A stretch of DNA of 64,000 nucleotides from Corynebacterium ciconiae DSM 44920 (GTDB lineage Bacteria > Actinomycetota > Actinomycetes > Mycobacteriales > Mycobacteriaceae), in contig NZ_CP047189.1 of NCBI RefSeq assembly GCF_030440575.1, forward strand, positions 1,798,001 through 1,862,000, given 5' to 3'. Both the position numbers and the translations under genes were made by a program. Numbering within the stretch: position 1 is the first letter of the stretch; every line of letters begins with the position of its first letter. Shown here piece after piece: positions 56,671 to 64,000 of this stretch. The notes below the pieces were generated by a model that made no database searches, was not told the origin of the DNA, and saw only the letters and a program-made list of their open reading frames with translations.

Positions 56671-57341
56671 TGGCCGGAGCAGTGGGACGCCCCCGCAAAA
56701 ATAGCGATCGTCGGCGCGGCAAGAACGCCCGGGAGGAGATCCTCGACGCCGCCGCTGAGTTGTTCACCACCAAAGGTTTCGCCACCACCTCCACCCACGA
56801 GATTGCGGATGCGGTGGGGATGCGCCAGGCAAGCTTGTATTACCACTTCCCTTCGAAGTCGGACATCTTTCTCACCCTGCTGAAGTCCACGGTGGAGCCC
56901 TCGATGGTGGTGGCCGCCGAACTCGGGGCCTCCGATATCACCCCCGAGATGCGGCTGTGGGCCCAGGTGGCTGCCGAGACGCGGCACTTGCTCTCCACCC
57001 GCTGGAATGTGGGCAAGCTGTACCAGCTGCCGATGGCCGCCTCGGAAGAGTTCGCGGAGTTCCACCGCCAGCGCGGGGACCTCTCCCACATCTTCCGAGA
57101 CTTGGCCGCAGAGATTGTGGGCCCCGATGATCCCCGCACCTTCCTGCCGCGGCATATCGCCCAGTCGGTGGTGGACATGCGACCCAATGACGGCACGATC
57201 CCCTTCCCTCTTGCGATCGACAGTCTGCCCGAGCCTACGGTGATACTGGCCGATGCGGCTCTCGCGGTGCTCAACGCCGAGCTCCCCGAGCGGCGGGAAG
57301 AAACCGCCCTCGAGCTGATCACTAAGGTACAGACCAGCTAG
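56670..57341 (+). CDS. amtR: Nitrogen master regulator AmtR (TetR family)
   Basis: 223 aa. The N-terminal HTH (AREEILDAAAELFTTKGFATTSTHEIADAVGMRQASLYYHFPSK) and the following LLKSTVEPSMV and LLSTRWNVGKLYQLPM segments closely match C. glutamicum AmtR in my memory, together with its neighbours rpsR, citE and purH. AmtR represses nitrogen-uptake and assimilation genes and is released by adenylylated GlnK. No AmtR box was searched for by computation. Confidence 0.92.
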   Translation: MAGAVGRPRKNSDRRRGKNAREEILDAAAELFTTKGFATTSTHEIADAVGMRQASLYYHFPSKSDIFLTLLKSTVEPSMVVAAELGASDITPEMRLWAQVAAETRHLLSTRWNVGKLYQLPMAASEEFAEFHRQRGDLSHIFRDLAAEIVGPDDPRTFLPRHIAQSVVDMRPNDGTIPFPLAIDSLPEPTVILADAALAVLNAELPERREETALELITKVQTS

Positions 57342-57347
57342 AAGGCG

Positions 57348-58190
57348 CTAGCCGCGGCGGCCGGCTTCCGCCCGTTCGAGCAGCCGGTGGGCGAGGGCGA
57401 TCAGCGGGGTATCCACCATTTCTCCATCGAGCCGGAACGCTCCTGGGTGTTGCTGGCTTTCTGCGGCGATGCGCCGCGCCCACTCCAGTTGCTCCTCGCT
57501 GGGATTAAACGCCCGGCGCACGGTGTCTACTTGACTGGGGTGAATGCAGGGATAGGCGGCAAAGCCCATGCGCGCCGAATCGAGGGCCTCTAGATACAAC
57601 CCGTCGAGATCGGTGAAGTCCTGATATACCGCATCGATGGCAAACTTTCCGGCAGCCGCGGCGTGGATCAGCGTCTGGGTGCGTAGGAACTCCACCGGCG
57701 CCCGGTAGCGGCCAGGCTGAGGCTCATCGGCCTGCTGGCGAGAGCTCGCCCCGTTGAGGGCGAGGGTGAAATCATCCGCTCCCCAATACAGGCCCACTAC
57801 CCGCTCATCGCGGGCAATCTCGGCGATATGCGACACCGCCTGCGGATGCTCGATAATCGGCACAATATCGAGCCCCTCGAGCAGTGGGGTGTCCGGAAGC
57901 GGCTCGGTGAGTTTCGGGATGATCACCGAGCGGTACTCGGTCTCGGCGACGAGGCGTAGATCCTCCTCGTGGTGCTCATCGTGCGGGCCGACGACGCGGA
58001 CAAAGGTGCGGGCGGGATCCAGTCGCGCTTCCCGGATGGTGGCATAGGCGGTGTCCCTGTCCACTGATCCTGCGCCATCCTCCAAATCTAGGATCACCAT
58101 GTCCGCCCGGGCGGCGGCCTTGGGGATGATCTCTGGGCGATTGACGGGGGCAAATAGCAGCGCAGGCCCTGCAAGGTGGAAAGTGCTCAT
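57348..58190 (-). CDS. citE: CitE-like lyase beta subunit (HpcH/HpaI aldolase family)
   Basis: 280 aa. ALLFAPVNRPEIIPKA, LDLEDGAGSVD, VVGPHDEHHEEDL, IEHPQAVSHI and YPCIHPSQVDTVRRAF make up the CitE motif set, including the metal ligands. Stand-alone CitE-like proteins often cleave (3S)-malyl- or citramalyl-CoA, not citrate, and no citrate lyase partners are present. Convergent with amtR, 6 bp apart. Confidence 0.85.
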   Translation of the reverse strand: MSTFHLAGPALLFAPVNRPEIIPKAAARADMVILDLEDGAGSVDRDTAYATIREARLDPARTFVRVVGPHDEHHEEDLRLVAETEYRSVIIPKLTEPLPDTPLLEGLDIVPIIEHPQAVSHIAEIARDERVVGLYWGADDFTLALNGASSRQQADEPQPGRYRAPVEFLRTQTLIHAAAAGKFAIDAVYQDFTDLDGLYLEALDSARMGFAAYPCIHPSQVDTVRRAFNPSEEQLEWARRIAAESQQHPGAFRLDGEMVDTPLIALAHRLLERAEAGRRG

Positions 58191-58265
58191 GCCAGATAAG
58201 TCTAGCCGTGACTGTCCACCCCGCAGGGCCTTAAAGCCGCACGCACCGCGCGGTGCGCGAGGATG

Positions 58266-59852
58266 TTAATGCGCGAAGTGGCGGGCACCGGAGAAGTACA
58301 TCGTCACCCCAGCCTTGGTGGCGGCCTCGATCACTTCATCATCGCGAATGGAGCCACCGGGCTGCACCACGGCGCGCACCCCGGCCTTGGCCAGAACCTC
58401 GAAGCCATCGGCGAAGGGGAAGAACGCATCAGAGGCGGCAACTGCACCGCGGGCGCGCTCCTCATCGCCGGCCAGAGTATTGGCGCGCTCGACGGCGAGC
58501 TTGGCCGCATCCACGCGGTTGACCTGCCCCATACCGACACCCACGGTGGCCCCGCCCTGGGCGAGCAGGATGGCATTGGACTTGGTGGCGCGCACCGAGC
58601 GCCACGCAAACTCGAGATCCGCCAAGGTGTCCTGGTCCACTGCCTCGCCGGCGGCGAGGGTCCACCCGCTGGCGGTATCGCCCTCGGCGTGGAGGCGATC
58701 ACGCTCTTGCACCAGCAGCCCGCCGGAGATCTCGCGGGTTTCATAGCGCTGCTGCTCAGGTGCCGGGCAGAGCAGAATGCGGATGTTCTTCTTCTGCTGC
58801 AGGACCTCTACGGCGCCGTCCTCATAGCCCGGCGCGATGATCGCCTCGGTGAAAATCCCAGAGACTGTCTCAGCCATCTCCTTCGACACCGGGCGGTTGG
58901 CGGCGATGATGCCTCCGAAGGCAGACATCGGATCGCAGGCGTGGGCCCGGCGATGCGCCTCAGCGATAGACTCCTCCGACACGGCGATGCCGCAGGGATT
59001 CGCGTGCTTGATGATGGCCACGCAGGGACGCTCGTGGTCCCAGGCGGCACGCCAGGCGGCGTCGCCATCGGTGTAGTTGTTGTAGCTCATCTGCTTGCCG
59101 TGCAGCTGGGTGGCCCGGGCCAGCCCGTCCTGCTCGGCGTCATTGAGATAAAGCGCCGCTGCCTGATGCGGGTTTTCGCCGTAGCGCAGGGTCTCCTGCA
59201 GCGAGTAGCTGGCACCGCGCCAGGCGGGGAATGCGTTCTCGGCACCATTGTGCTCCTGCAGCTGCTCGCCCATCCAGGTCGCCACGGCCACGTCGTAGGC
59301 GGCAGTGTGCCTAAAGGCCTCGGCGGCGAGCTCGGTGCGCTCGGCCCGGCTGAACCCGCCGTTGTTCAGTGCCTGGGAGATGGCGTCGTAATGCGCAGGC
59401 GAGGTCACAACCGCCACGGAGGGGTGGTTCTTGGCTGCCGCGCGCACCATCGAGGGGCCGCCGATGTCGATCTGCTCCACGCAGGCGTCGAAATCCGCCC
59501 CGGATGCCAAGGTCTCGCGGAAGGGGTACAGGTTCACCACAACCAGCTGGAAAGCCTCCACGCCCAGCTCCTCGAGCTGGCTGAGGTGGTCGTCCTTGCG
59601 GGTATCGGCGAGGATGCCTGCGTGCACCTTCGGGTGCAGAGTCTTCACTCGGCCCTCGAGGCACTCGGGGAATCCGGTGATGGCCTCCACGGGGGTCACG
59701 GGCACCCCGGCATCTTCGATGCGGGCAGCGGTGGAACCGGTGGAGACGATGTCCACGCCGGCCTCGTGCAGATCACGCGCGAGAGACTCCAACCCAGTCT
59801 TGTCGTACACGCTGATCAAAGCGCGCTTAATGGTCTTGCGATCCTCGCTCAT
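58266..59852 (-). CDS. purH: AICAR transformylase/IMP cyclohydrolase
   Basis: 528 aa bifunctional enzyme of the last two purine steps. N-terminal IMP cyclohydrolase domain: [51 protein letters not shown]-terminal transformylase: [25 protein letters not shown] and [17 protein letters not shown], with a palindrome (CGCACCG/CGGTGCG, 58242-58257) just beyond. Follows purN in the same direction, 85 bp away. Confidence 0.96.
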   Translation of the reverse strand: MSEDRKTIKRALISVYDKTGLESLARDLHEAGVDIVSTGSTAARIEDAGVPVTPVEAITGFPECLEGRVKTLHPKVHAGILADTRKDDHLSQLEELGVEAFQLVVVNLYPFRETLASGADFDACVEQIDIGGPSMVRAAAKNHPSVAVVTSPAHYDAISQALNNGGFSRAERTELAAEAFRHTAAYDVAVATWMGEQLQEHNGAENAFPAWRGASYSLQETLRYGENPHQAAALYLNDAEQDGLARATQLHGKQMSYNNYTDGDAAWRAAWDHERPCVAIIKHANPCGIAVSEESIAEAHRRAHACDPMSAFGGIIAANRPVSKEMAETVSGIFTEAIIAPGYEDGAVEVLQQKKNIRILLCPAPEQQRYETREISGGLLVQERDRLHAEGDTASGWTLAAGEAVDQDTLADLEFAWRSVRATKSNAILLAQGGATVGVGMGQVNRVDAAKLAVERANTLAGDEERARGAVAASDAFFPFADGFEVLAKAGVRAVVQPGGSIRDDEVIEAATKAGVTMYFSGARHFAH

Positions 59853-59937
59853 ATGAGCTCGTTCCTCACCTTTCGCAGTATGTCTTTCGCAAACAATGGT
59901 CTAAGAAGTTCAGCGGCGGCAACCACGGCCCAAGCAG

Positions 59938-60540
59938 TTAGCTTCGGGCGAACTGGCGCAGCACATCAACGATGGCCTGCCGCTCCACTACTTTGATGCG
60001 CTCATGCAGGCTGGCTTCGGTATCATCGGCGCGCACCTCAACGGCCCGCTGCTCGATGATCTCGCCAGTGTCCACGCCTTCGTCAACGTAATGAACCGTC
60101 GATCCGGTGACCTTCACCCCGTAGTTCAGCGCATCCCGCACGGCGTGCGCGCCCGGAAACGCGGGCAGCAGCGCGGGGTGGGTATTGATCACCCTGCGCG
60201 GGAATCGCTCCAAAAACTCCGGGCTGAGAATGCGCATAAAGCCCGCTGAAACAACAAAATCTGGCTGCAGGTCTGCTACGGCCTGCGCCAGATCTTGATT
60301 CCATGAAGTGCGTTCCGCACCGGGACGAAACGCCACGAGCTGTGCGGACACTCCCGCACTCTGGGCCCGTTCAAGGGCTTGGCAGTCACAATCCGCCACT
60401 AGCCCGCACACGCGATAGGACTCATCTTGGGCGTCCATGATCGCCTGCGCGAGAGTGCCGGAGCCCGACGCCAAAATGGCGATGCGCAACGGCCGCGGAT
60501 TGCTGCTCGGGGTGGTGCTATGGGGTGAAGTCACGAACAC
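59938..60540 (-). CDS. purN: Phosphoribosylglycinamide formyltransferase
   Basis: 200 aa. LRIAILASGSGTLAQAIMDAQ, VSAGFMRILSPEFLERFPRRVINTHPALLPAFPGAHAVRDAL and GSTVHYVDEGVDTG are the GART domain motifs. Two in-frame GTG codons (60540, 60534) can start it; no ribosome-binding site is seen and TAGTAT lies 6 nt before the first, so the message may be leaderless. Confidence 0.93.
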   Translation of the reverse strand: MFVTSPHSTTPSSNPRPLRIAILASGSGTLAQAIMDAQDESYRVCGLVADCDCQALERAQSAGVSAQLVAFRPGAERTSWNQDLAQAVADLQPDFVVSAGFMRILSPEFLERFPRRVINTHPALLPAFPGAHAVRDALNYGVKVTGSTVHYVDEGVDTGEIIEQRAVEVRADDTEASLHERIKVVERQAIVDVLRQFARS

Positions 60541-60562
60541 ATACTAACGCCAACCCGGTGCA

Positions 60563-62251
60563 CTACCGCTTATCTCCCCCTTCCGATGGCGGTGTTTGCG
60601 GTTCACCTACCCCCGTTTGGTCGGTCTGCTCCGGCGGCTCATCCGCACTTTCTGCGCCATCGCTTATCGACGCCACCTCCCCGGCATCCTCTCCCTGCTC
60701 GGCAGCGGCGGAATCCTCCTCGGTGTCGCTGTCCTGCTCGGGATCTTCTGCCTCGGGCTCTGCCTCCTCGGTATCGATCGCCTCAGGTTCTGCTTCCACG
60801 GACTCTGGCTGCTCGGGCTGGTCCTCTAGTTCTGCCTGATCGGGCTCTGTGTCCTCGTCGTCGGCGTCCTCCGCGGTGGGCTCCCCAATGGCGGGGATGT
60901 GAGTCAGCTGCTCCTCGTATTCCTCGTTATGGTCCACATCATCGAAGCCGCCGACAAAGCCCTCTGGGTCGGCTTCGGTTGTCTCGGGCTCATCCTCGTA
61001 GCCCTCGGTCTCGCGGAATTCCTCCGGCACAGCGGCTGCGGCACGGTAAGCCAGCACCTTATCCAAGGCCACCATAGCGATACCGAGCACTCCCACCCAG
61101 GTAGCACTCAGGCCGGCAAAAAGCGGAACATGAACGCCCATCGAGCCGTACAGCCCCACCTCGCCGCTGAGCAACCACGCCAGTATCCCAGCGATCGCTG
61201 CCGACCAGAACGCAGCGAGGGCCACGCCCAGCCAGGGGCGCTCGGCTCGGGCTAGGATCCGCCAGCCGATCTCGAGGGCGATCACCACTGGCACAAGAAG
61301 AAGCACCCAGGCGTAGTTCCAGATCGAGGCGGGCCAGGCGGTCAGCAGTGGCAACGGCGGCATGGGCACGAGGGTGGCGTCGAAAAGGCTTACAAAGCCC
61401 TCGCCGAAGCGTGCCTCACTGCCGCTCAGTACGGCCATCGCCGCGACGATGCCGTTAACCAGGTAGAGCACGGAGACCCCCACCACGCCGATAAAGCCGG
61501 AGCTGCCCTCGAAGGCGCTGCGGATCTCTCCCAGCGCGGCGTGGTGCGCGGCAATGCTCACACCGACTGCCACGAGCCCGGCAGCTGCCATGGCCGTGTG
61601 GAAACGCACCGCAGCATCGAAACCGCTGAGCACCTCGGCGGGCACCCCGTATTTTTTGCACAACGCCCGCCACAGGTGCGGCCCCATGCCAAAGATCAGC
61701 GCGAGGAGATGGATCACCAGAACGCGACCCAGTAGGGACGGCAGCTGAAGGTGGAACTGTGCGTCTTTGAGCACTGCCCAATCCGCCACCGCCACCAGCA
61801 GCGGCACAATCAACGTTGCTGCCGCGAGATACGCGATATCAACAACACTGACCTTCTTATTCACGTTATGCCTTATTAATGCAGCCATTCCCGCGATCAG
61901 CACCACGGGCCCAAGCAGCGGCATCGCGGAGAAAGTCACGGCCCCAGCGCTGAGTGCTGCGGTGTGCGCACCTGCCCACACATAGGCGGTGGCGTGCAGC
62001 AGGTAGCCGAGCGGCTCGTTGCTAAAGAGGATCGTCGCAAACGCAACAACCAAACAGAGTGCGAGCACAATCACGTTGGCGATTACCGAGGCGCCACCGA
62101 AGCGGAGCACACGTGACTTCCATGTCACTGGGGCGGGCGCCTGATCGGCTGCGCGCTGCCGGCGCTCGGCGGTTGTGGCCGTGACCTTGACACGCCTCGA
62201 TTGTCGCGTTTTCCTCGAGGAATGGCTCTGGGGCGACGTCGTTTTACTCAC
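60563..62251 (-). CDS. perM: PerM/DUF6350-type membrane protein with acidic tail
   Basis: 562 aa from a GTG at 62251 (VSKTTSPQS). A basic cytoplasmic N-terminus leads to about eight to ten membrane spans (residues about 35-430), then a 140-residue acidic Glu/Asp-rich C-terminus. Location next to purN-purH and topology match Rv0955 (PerM), which supports divisome stability through FtsB in mycobacteria. A longer frame upstream is rejected as promoter region. Confidence 0.8.
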   Translation of the reverse strand: MSKTTSPQSHSSRKTRQSRRVKVTATTAERRQRAADQAPAPVTWKSRVLRFGGASVIANVIVLALCLVVAFATILFSNEPLGYLLHATAYVWAGAHTAALSAGAVTFSAMPLLGPVVLIAGMAALIRHNVNKKVSVVDIAYLAAATLIVPLLVAVADWAVLKDAQFHLQLPSLLGRVLVIHLLALIFGMGPHLWRALCKKYGVPAEVLSGFDAAVRFHTAMAAAGLVAVGVSIAAHHAALGEIRSAFEGSSGFIGVVGVSVLYLVNGIVAAMAVLSGSEARFGEGFVSLFDATLVPMPPLPLLTAWPASIWNYAWVLLLVPVVIALEIGWRILARAERPWLGVALAAFWSAAIAGILAWLLSGEVGLYGSMGVHVPLFAGLSATWVGVLGIAMVALDKVLAYRAAAAVPEEFRETEGYEDEPETTEADPEGFVGGFDDVDHNEEYEEQLTHIPAIGEPTAEDADDEDTEPDQAELEDQPEQPESVEAEPEAIDTEEAEPEAEDPEQDSDTEEDSAAAEQGEDAGEVASISDGAESADEPPEQTDQTGVGEPQTPPSEGGDKR

Positions 62252-62443
62252 ACGCCTACTCTGCCACGAATCACTCAACGATAGGTCAAGCGACACTAGG
62301 GTGACGCCCACCCCCTCACGGGTGATGAGGGCAGCCTCACAGCTGTAACGCTCGCACCCGTTGTCACGTATAGAAACATTTTTCACAACACTGATGATTG
62401 TGCTTGACCGATTCGTTATAAAAGGCTAGCGTTACTACCTGTT

Positions 62444-62499
62444 GATAACGGGATGGTTACATTTTTCGAAAGCTTCCAAGGATCTAACGGTTCCGTAAC
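62444..62499 (+). promoter_or_regulatory. Two 11-bp-spaced TAAC-type repeats upstream of the M23 gene
   Basis: GATAAC (62444) with GGTTAC (62455), and CTAAC with GTAAC whose TAAC cores start at 62485 and 62496. Both pairs are exactly 11 bp apart and share the pattern found at rpf2 and the BCCT gene. A 10-bp hairpin (CTGGGTGCTC/GAGCGCCCAG, one wobble) lies between them and the start codon. Confidence 0.45.
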
Positions 62500-62598
62500 G
62501 TCTGGGTGCTCGCAGCATCTGTGAGCGCCCAGTAGGCGTGTAGAAGAACCAGATCCGTAAGTTTCTCGAAACTCCAGTTAGGCACAGAAAGAGGGCTC

Positions 62599-63315
62599 AT
62601 GCAGACTCAGACTCGGGCACATGCCAAGCACCGCTCCACTGCGATGAGCGCGACCGCTAAGGGCCGCGTTGCTGCAGTGGCGTTTGCTACTGGCGCTGTT
62701 TCCGTTGCGGGAGCTGGCGGCGCTGCCGTCGCTGCCACCACCGCTGATTCTCAGCCTGAGTCCGCTAATTTCGAGCTGGCCGCTGATCCGGCCACCGCTC
62801 TGCCTGACGCTCAGCCGCAGATCCTCGCCATCGCCGAGTACAAGCCGGTAGAGGATCTGAGCAACCAGGTGCAGACCGCCCTGAAGTTCACCAAGGATCG
62901 TCTCGCCGCCGATGCCGCGGCCCGCGCTCCGAAGGCAGCCAAGCCCGCCGAAGGCGCTTTCACCTCCCCCTTCGGCCCCCGCTGGGGCACGATGCACAAC
63001 GGCATCGATATTGCCAACGCCGTGGGCACCTCCATCGTCTCCGTGCTGGATGGCACCGTGATCGATGCCGGTCCGGCCTCCGGCTTCGGTAACTGGGTGC
63101 GCGTGCTGCACGACGATGGCACCATCACCGTCTACGGCCACATGGAGACCGTTGAGGTCGCCGTGGGTCAGAAGGTCACCGCCGGCCAGCGTATCGCCGG
63201 CATGGGCTCGCGTGGTTTCTCCACCGGCTCCCACCTGCACTTCGAAGTTCACCCGGGCGGCGGCGGACCCATCGATCCCGTGCCGTGGCTGTCCAACTTG
63301 GGCATCAACGTCTAA
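62599..63315 (+). CDS. Secreted M23-family metallo-endopeptidase
   Basis: 238 aa. A Sec signal (residues about 1-47, ending AVAA) and a linker are followed by a LytM/M23 domain with HNGIDIA (zinc His and Asp), YGHM, SRGFSTGSHLHFEVH (HxH zinc motif) and a C-terminal PWLSNLGI. Such enzymes cut peptidoglycan cross-links and, in corynebacteria, are MtrA targets (mepA). AGAGG lies 4-6 nt before the ATG. Divergent from perM. Confidence 0.92.
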   Translation: MQTQTRAHAKHRSTAMSATAKGRVAAVAFATGAVSVAGAGGAAVAATTADSQPESANFELAADPATALPDAQPQILAIAEYKPVEDLSNQVQTALKFTKDRLAADAAARAPKAAKPAEGAFTSPFGPRWGTMHNGIDIANAVGTSIVSVLDGTVIDAGPASGFGNWVRVLHDDGTITVYGHMETVEVAVGQKVTAGQRIAGMGSRGFSTGSHLHFEVHPGGGGPIDPVPWLSNLGINV

Positions 63316-63355
63316 GCAGGCCCCACCCCGAGCGCATAAGCTCAGCCATATTCAC

Positions 63356-63391
63356 AACCCGCAGCGTGTCACCACACCGCCGCGGGTTTTC
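63356..63391 (+). terminator. Terminator after the M23 gene
   Basis: AACCCGC pairs with GCGGGTT across a 19-nt loop, followed by TTTTCTT; classic Rho-independent shape. Confidence 0.75.
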
Positions 63392-63510
63392 TTGTATGCA
63401 CCACTTCCCTGGAGAGTCTGCCCAGTGCGCCCTACACTGCAGAGAGCCAAGAAATAGAGGGCAGCAGGCAAGCTAGAGGCCCACTGCCCTTCAGAAGCCG
63501 CAGTAGCGGC

Positions 63511-64000
63511 CTAGAGCTTCTCCATGGGCACCCCGCCGAGCAGCATCAGGCGCACGGTGCCGCTAGAGCCGAAGTCAATAGTGGCGGTTGCCCGCACCCC
63601 CACTCCTTCCACGGCAACCACGGTGCCAAGGCCATACTTGTCGTGATTCACTCGGTCACCGGCGCTCAGAGACAGGTTCTTATTCAGGTGCCGCTTCGGG
63701 GTGGGAGTACTCGGGCGCGATTGAGACTGCTGCGGCGCGCCATACCTGGTGCTCGAAGCGCGGCCAGGCCCAGAGCTATAAGAGGCCCCATAGCCGGAAT
63801 CCGACCATCCGCCGGATCCCATGCCCGAGCCCGCACCCCACGCCGATTGTGGCTGAGGCTCTTCTCTCTCCCAGTGGATCAACTCGGAGGGGATCTCGTT
63901 GAGAAAGCGCGAAGGCGGGTTATTCATTGGCTTGCCCCACGCCGAACGCACCATGGCGCGGGTGATAAACAGCTGCCGCCGCGCTCGGGTGATTCCCACA
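63511..64000 (-). CDS. pcrA: UvrD/PcrA-type DNA helicase, C-terminal part (truncated by window edge)
   Basis: 163 visible C-terminal codons. The first residues (VGITRARRQLFITRA) are helicase motif VI, followed by a Gly/Ser/Gln-rich disordered linker and a C-terminal Tudor-like domain (GDRVNHDKYGLGTVVAVEGVG) typical of actinobacterial PcrA, which mediates RNA-polymerase contact in related helicases. The 5' end is outside the window. Confidence 0.88.
   Translation of the reverse strand, partial: VGITRARRQLFITRAMVRSAWGKPMNNPPSRFLNEIPSELIHWEREEPQPQSAWGAGSGMGSGGWSDSGYGASYSSGPGRASSTRYGAPQQSQSRPSTPTPKRHLNKNLSLSAGDRVNHDKYGLGTVVAVEGVGVRATATIDFGSSGTVRLMLLGGVPMEKL

Noticed and set aside
58263..59996. 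A 577-codon plus-strand frame
   Set aside because: Antisense of purH, which matches the bifunctional enzyme along its full length.

Overview
The window is about 61% GC chromosome from a Corynebacterium, or a very close relative. This is judged from gene content and order seen in the sequence, not from a database search. Diagnostic items are AmtR next to citE-purH-purN, the galU-glp-rimJ-glpR cluster, mprA-mprB-pepD-mogA near mscL, the metG-tatD / rpf2-ksgA-ispE block, an FMN-riboswitch-controlled PnuX-type transporter and a PerM homologue. This order is close to that known from C. glutamicum and, more loosely, from the Rv0981-Rv1014 region of M. tuberculosis.

Layout. 1-7.6 kb: GapB-type GAPDH (cut by the left edge), a tiny Cys-rich protein, nitronate monooxygenase, peptidyl-tRNA hydrolase, a Dcu-type dicarboxylate transporter, a sirtuin and RF3. 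7.6-9 kb: a small Cys protein and a DUF4282 membrane protein. About 8.98-13.33 kb: a small, apparently decayed integrative element. It has a phage-type HTH regulator behind three consecutive palindromes, an Excalibur membrane protein, an unknown two-gene module, an ImmA-like protease gene and a tyrosine integrase. The last two are each broken by one in-frame stop, and near-identical 14-bp repeats flank the whole. 13.3-15.5 kb: an unknown gene, then FMN riboswitch, terminator and pnuX. 15.6-22 kb: HIBYL-CoA hydrolase, PPK2, a monooxygenase, an ABC-F ATPase, ispE and ksgA. 22-34 kb: rpf2, a HAD phosphatase, tatD, metG, a peptidase-like hydrolase, a BCCT osmolyte carrier, rsmI and pmt. 34-38.4 kb: a zinc-finger anti-sigma-like protein, DoxX, a fructosamine-kinase family protein and a Na/Pi cotransporter followed by two related coiled-coil proteins. 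38.8-40.1 kb: an MFS pseudogene. 40.3-45.5 kb: tRNA-Ala(CGC), glpR, rimJ, glp, galU and 5-formyl-THF cyclo-ligase. 45.6-53.1 kb: an SAF protein, an esterase, mscL, a small coupled ORF, mogA, pepD and mprBA. 53.4-55.5 kb: six cysteine-poor ribosomal proteins (L32, L31B, L28, L33, S14, S18). 55.7-60.5 kb: a DUF294-like protein, amtR, citE, purH and purN. 60.5-64 kb: PerM, an M23 endopeptidase and the C-terminus of UvrD/PcrA helicase (cut by the right edge).

Functional themes. Cell-envelope and division functions are concentrated here (Rpf2, M23 peptidase, PerM, Glp/GlpR, GalU, Pmt, PepD with MprAB, MscL, BCCT). Three of these genes (rpf2, BCCT, M23) carry GTAAC-like direct repeats spaced exactly 11 bp, a candidate shared response-regulator site (MtrA is the obvious suspect). 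The Na/Pi cotransporter has a separate, very regular triple 11-bp repeat resembling a Pho box. The most novel material is the unknown gene pair and operator array in the 9-13 kb element, and the coiled-coil paralogues beside the phosphate transporter. No CRISPR array, rRNA operon or intact insertion sequence was seen.
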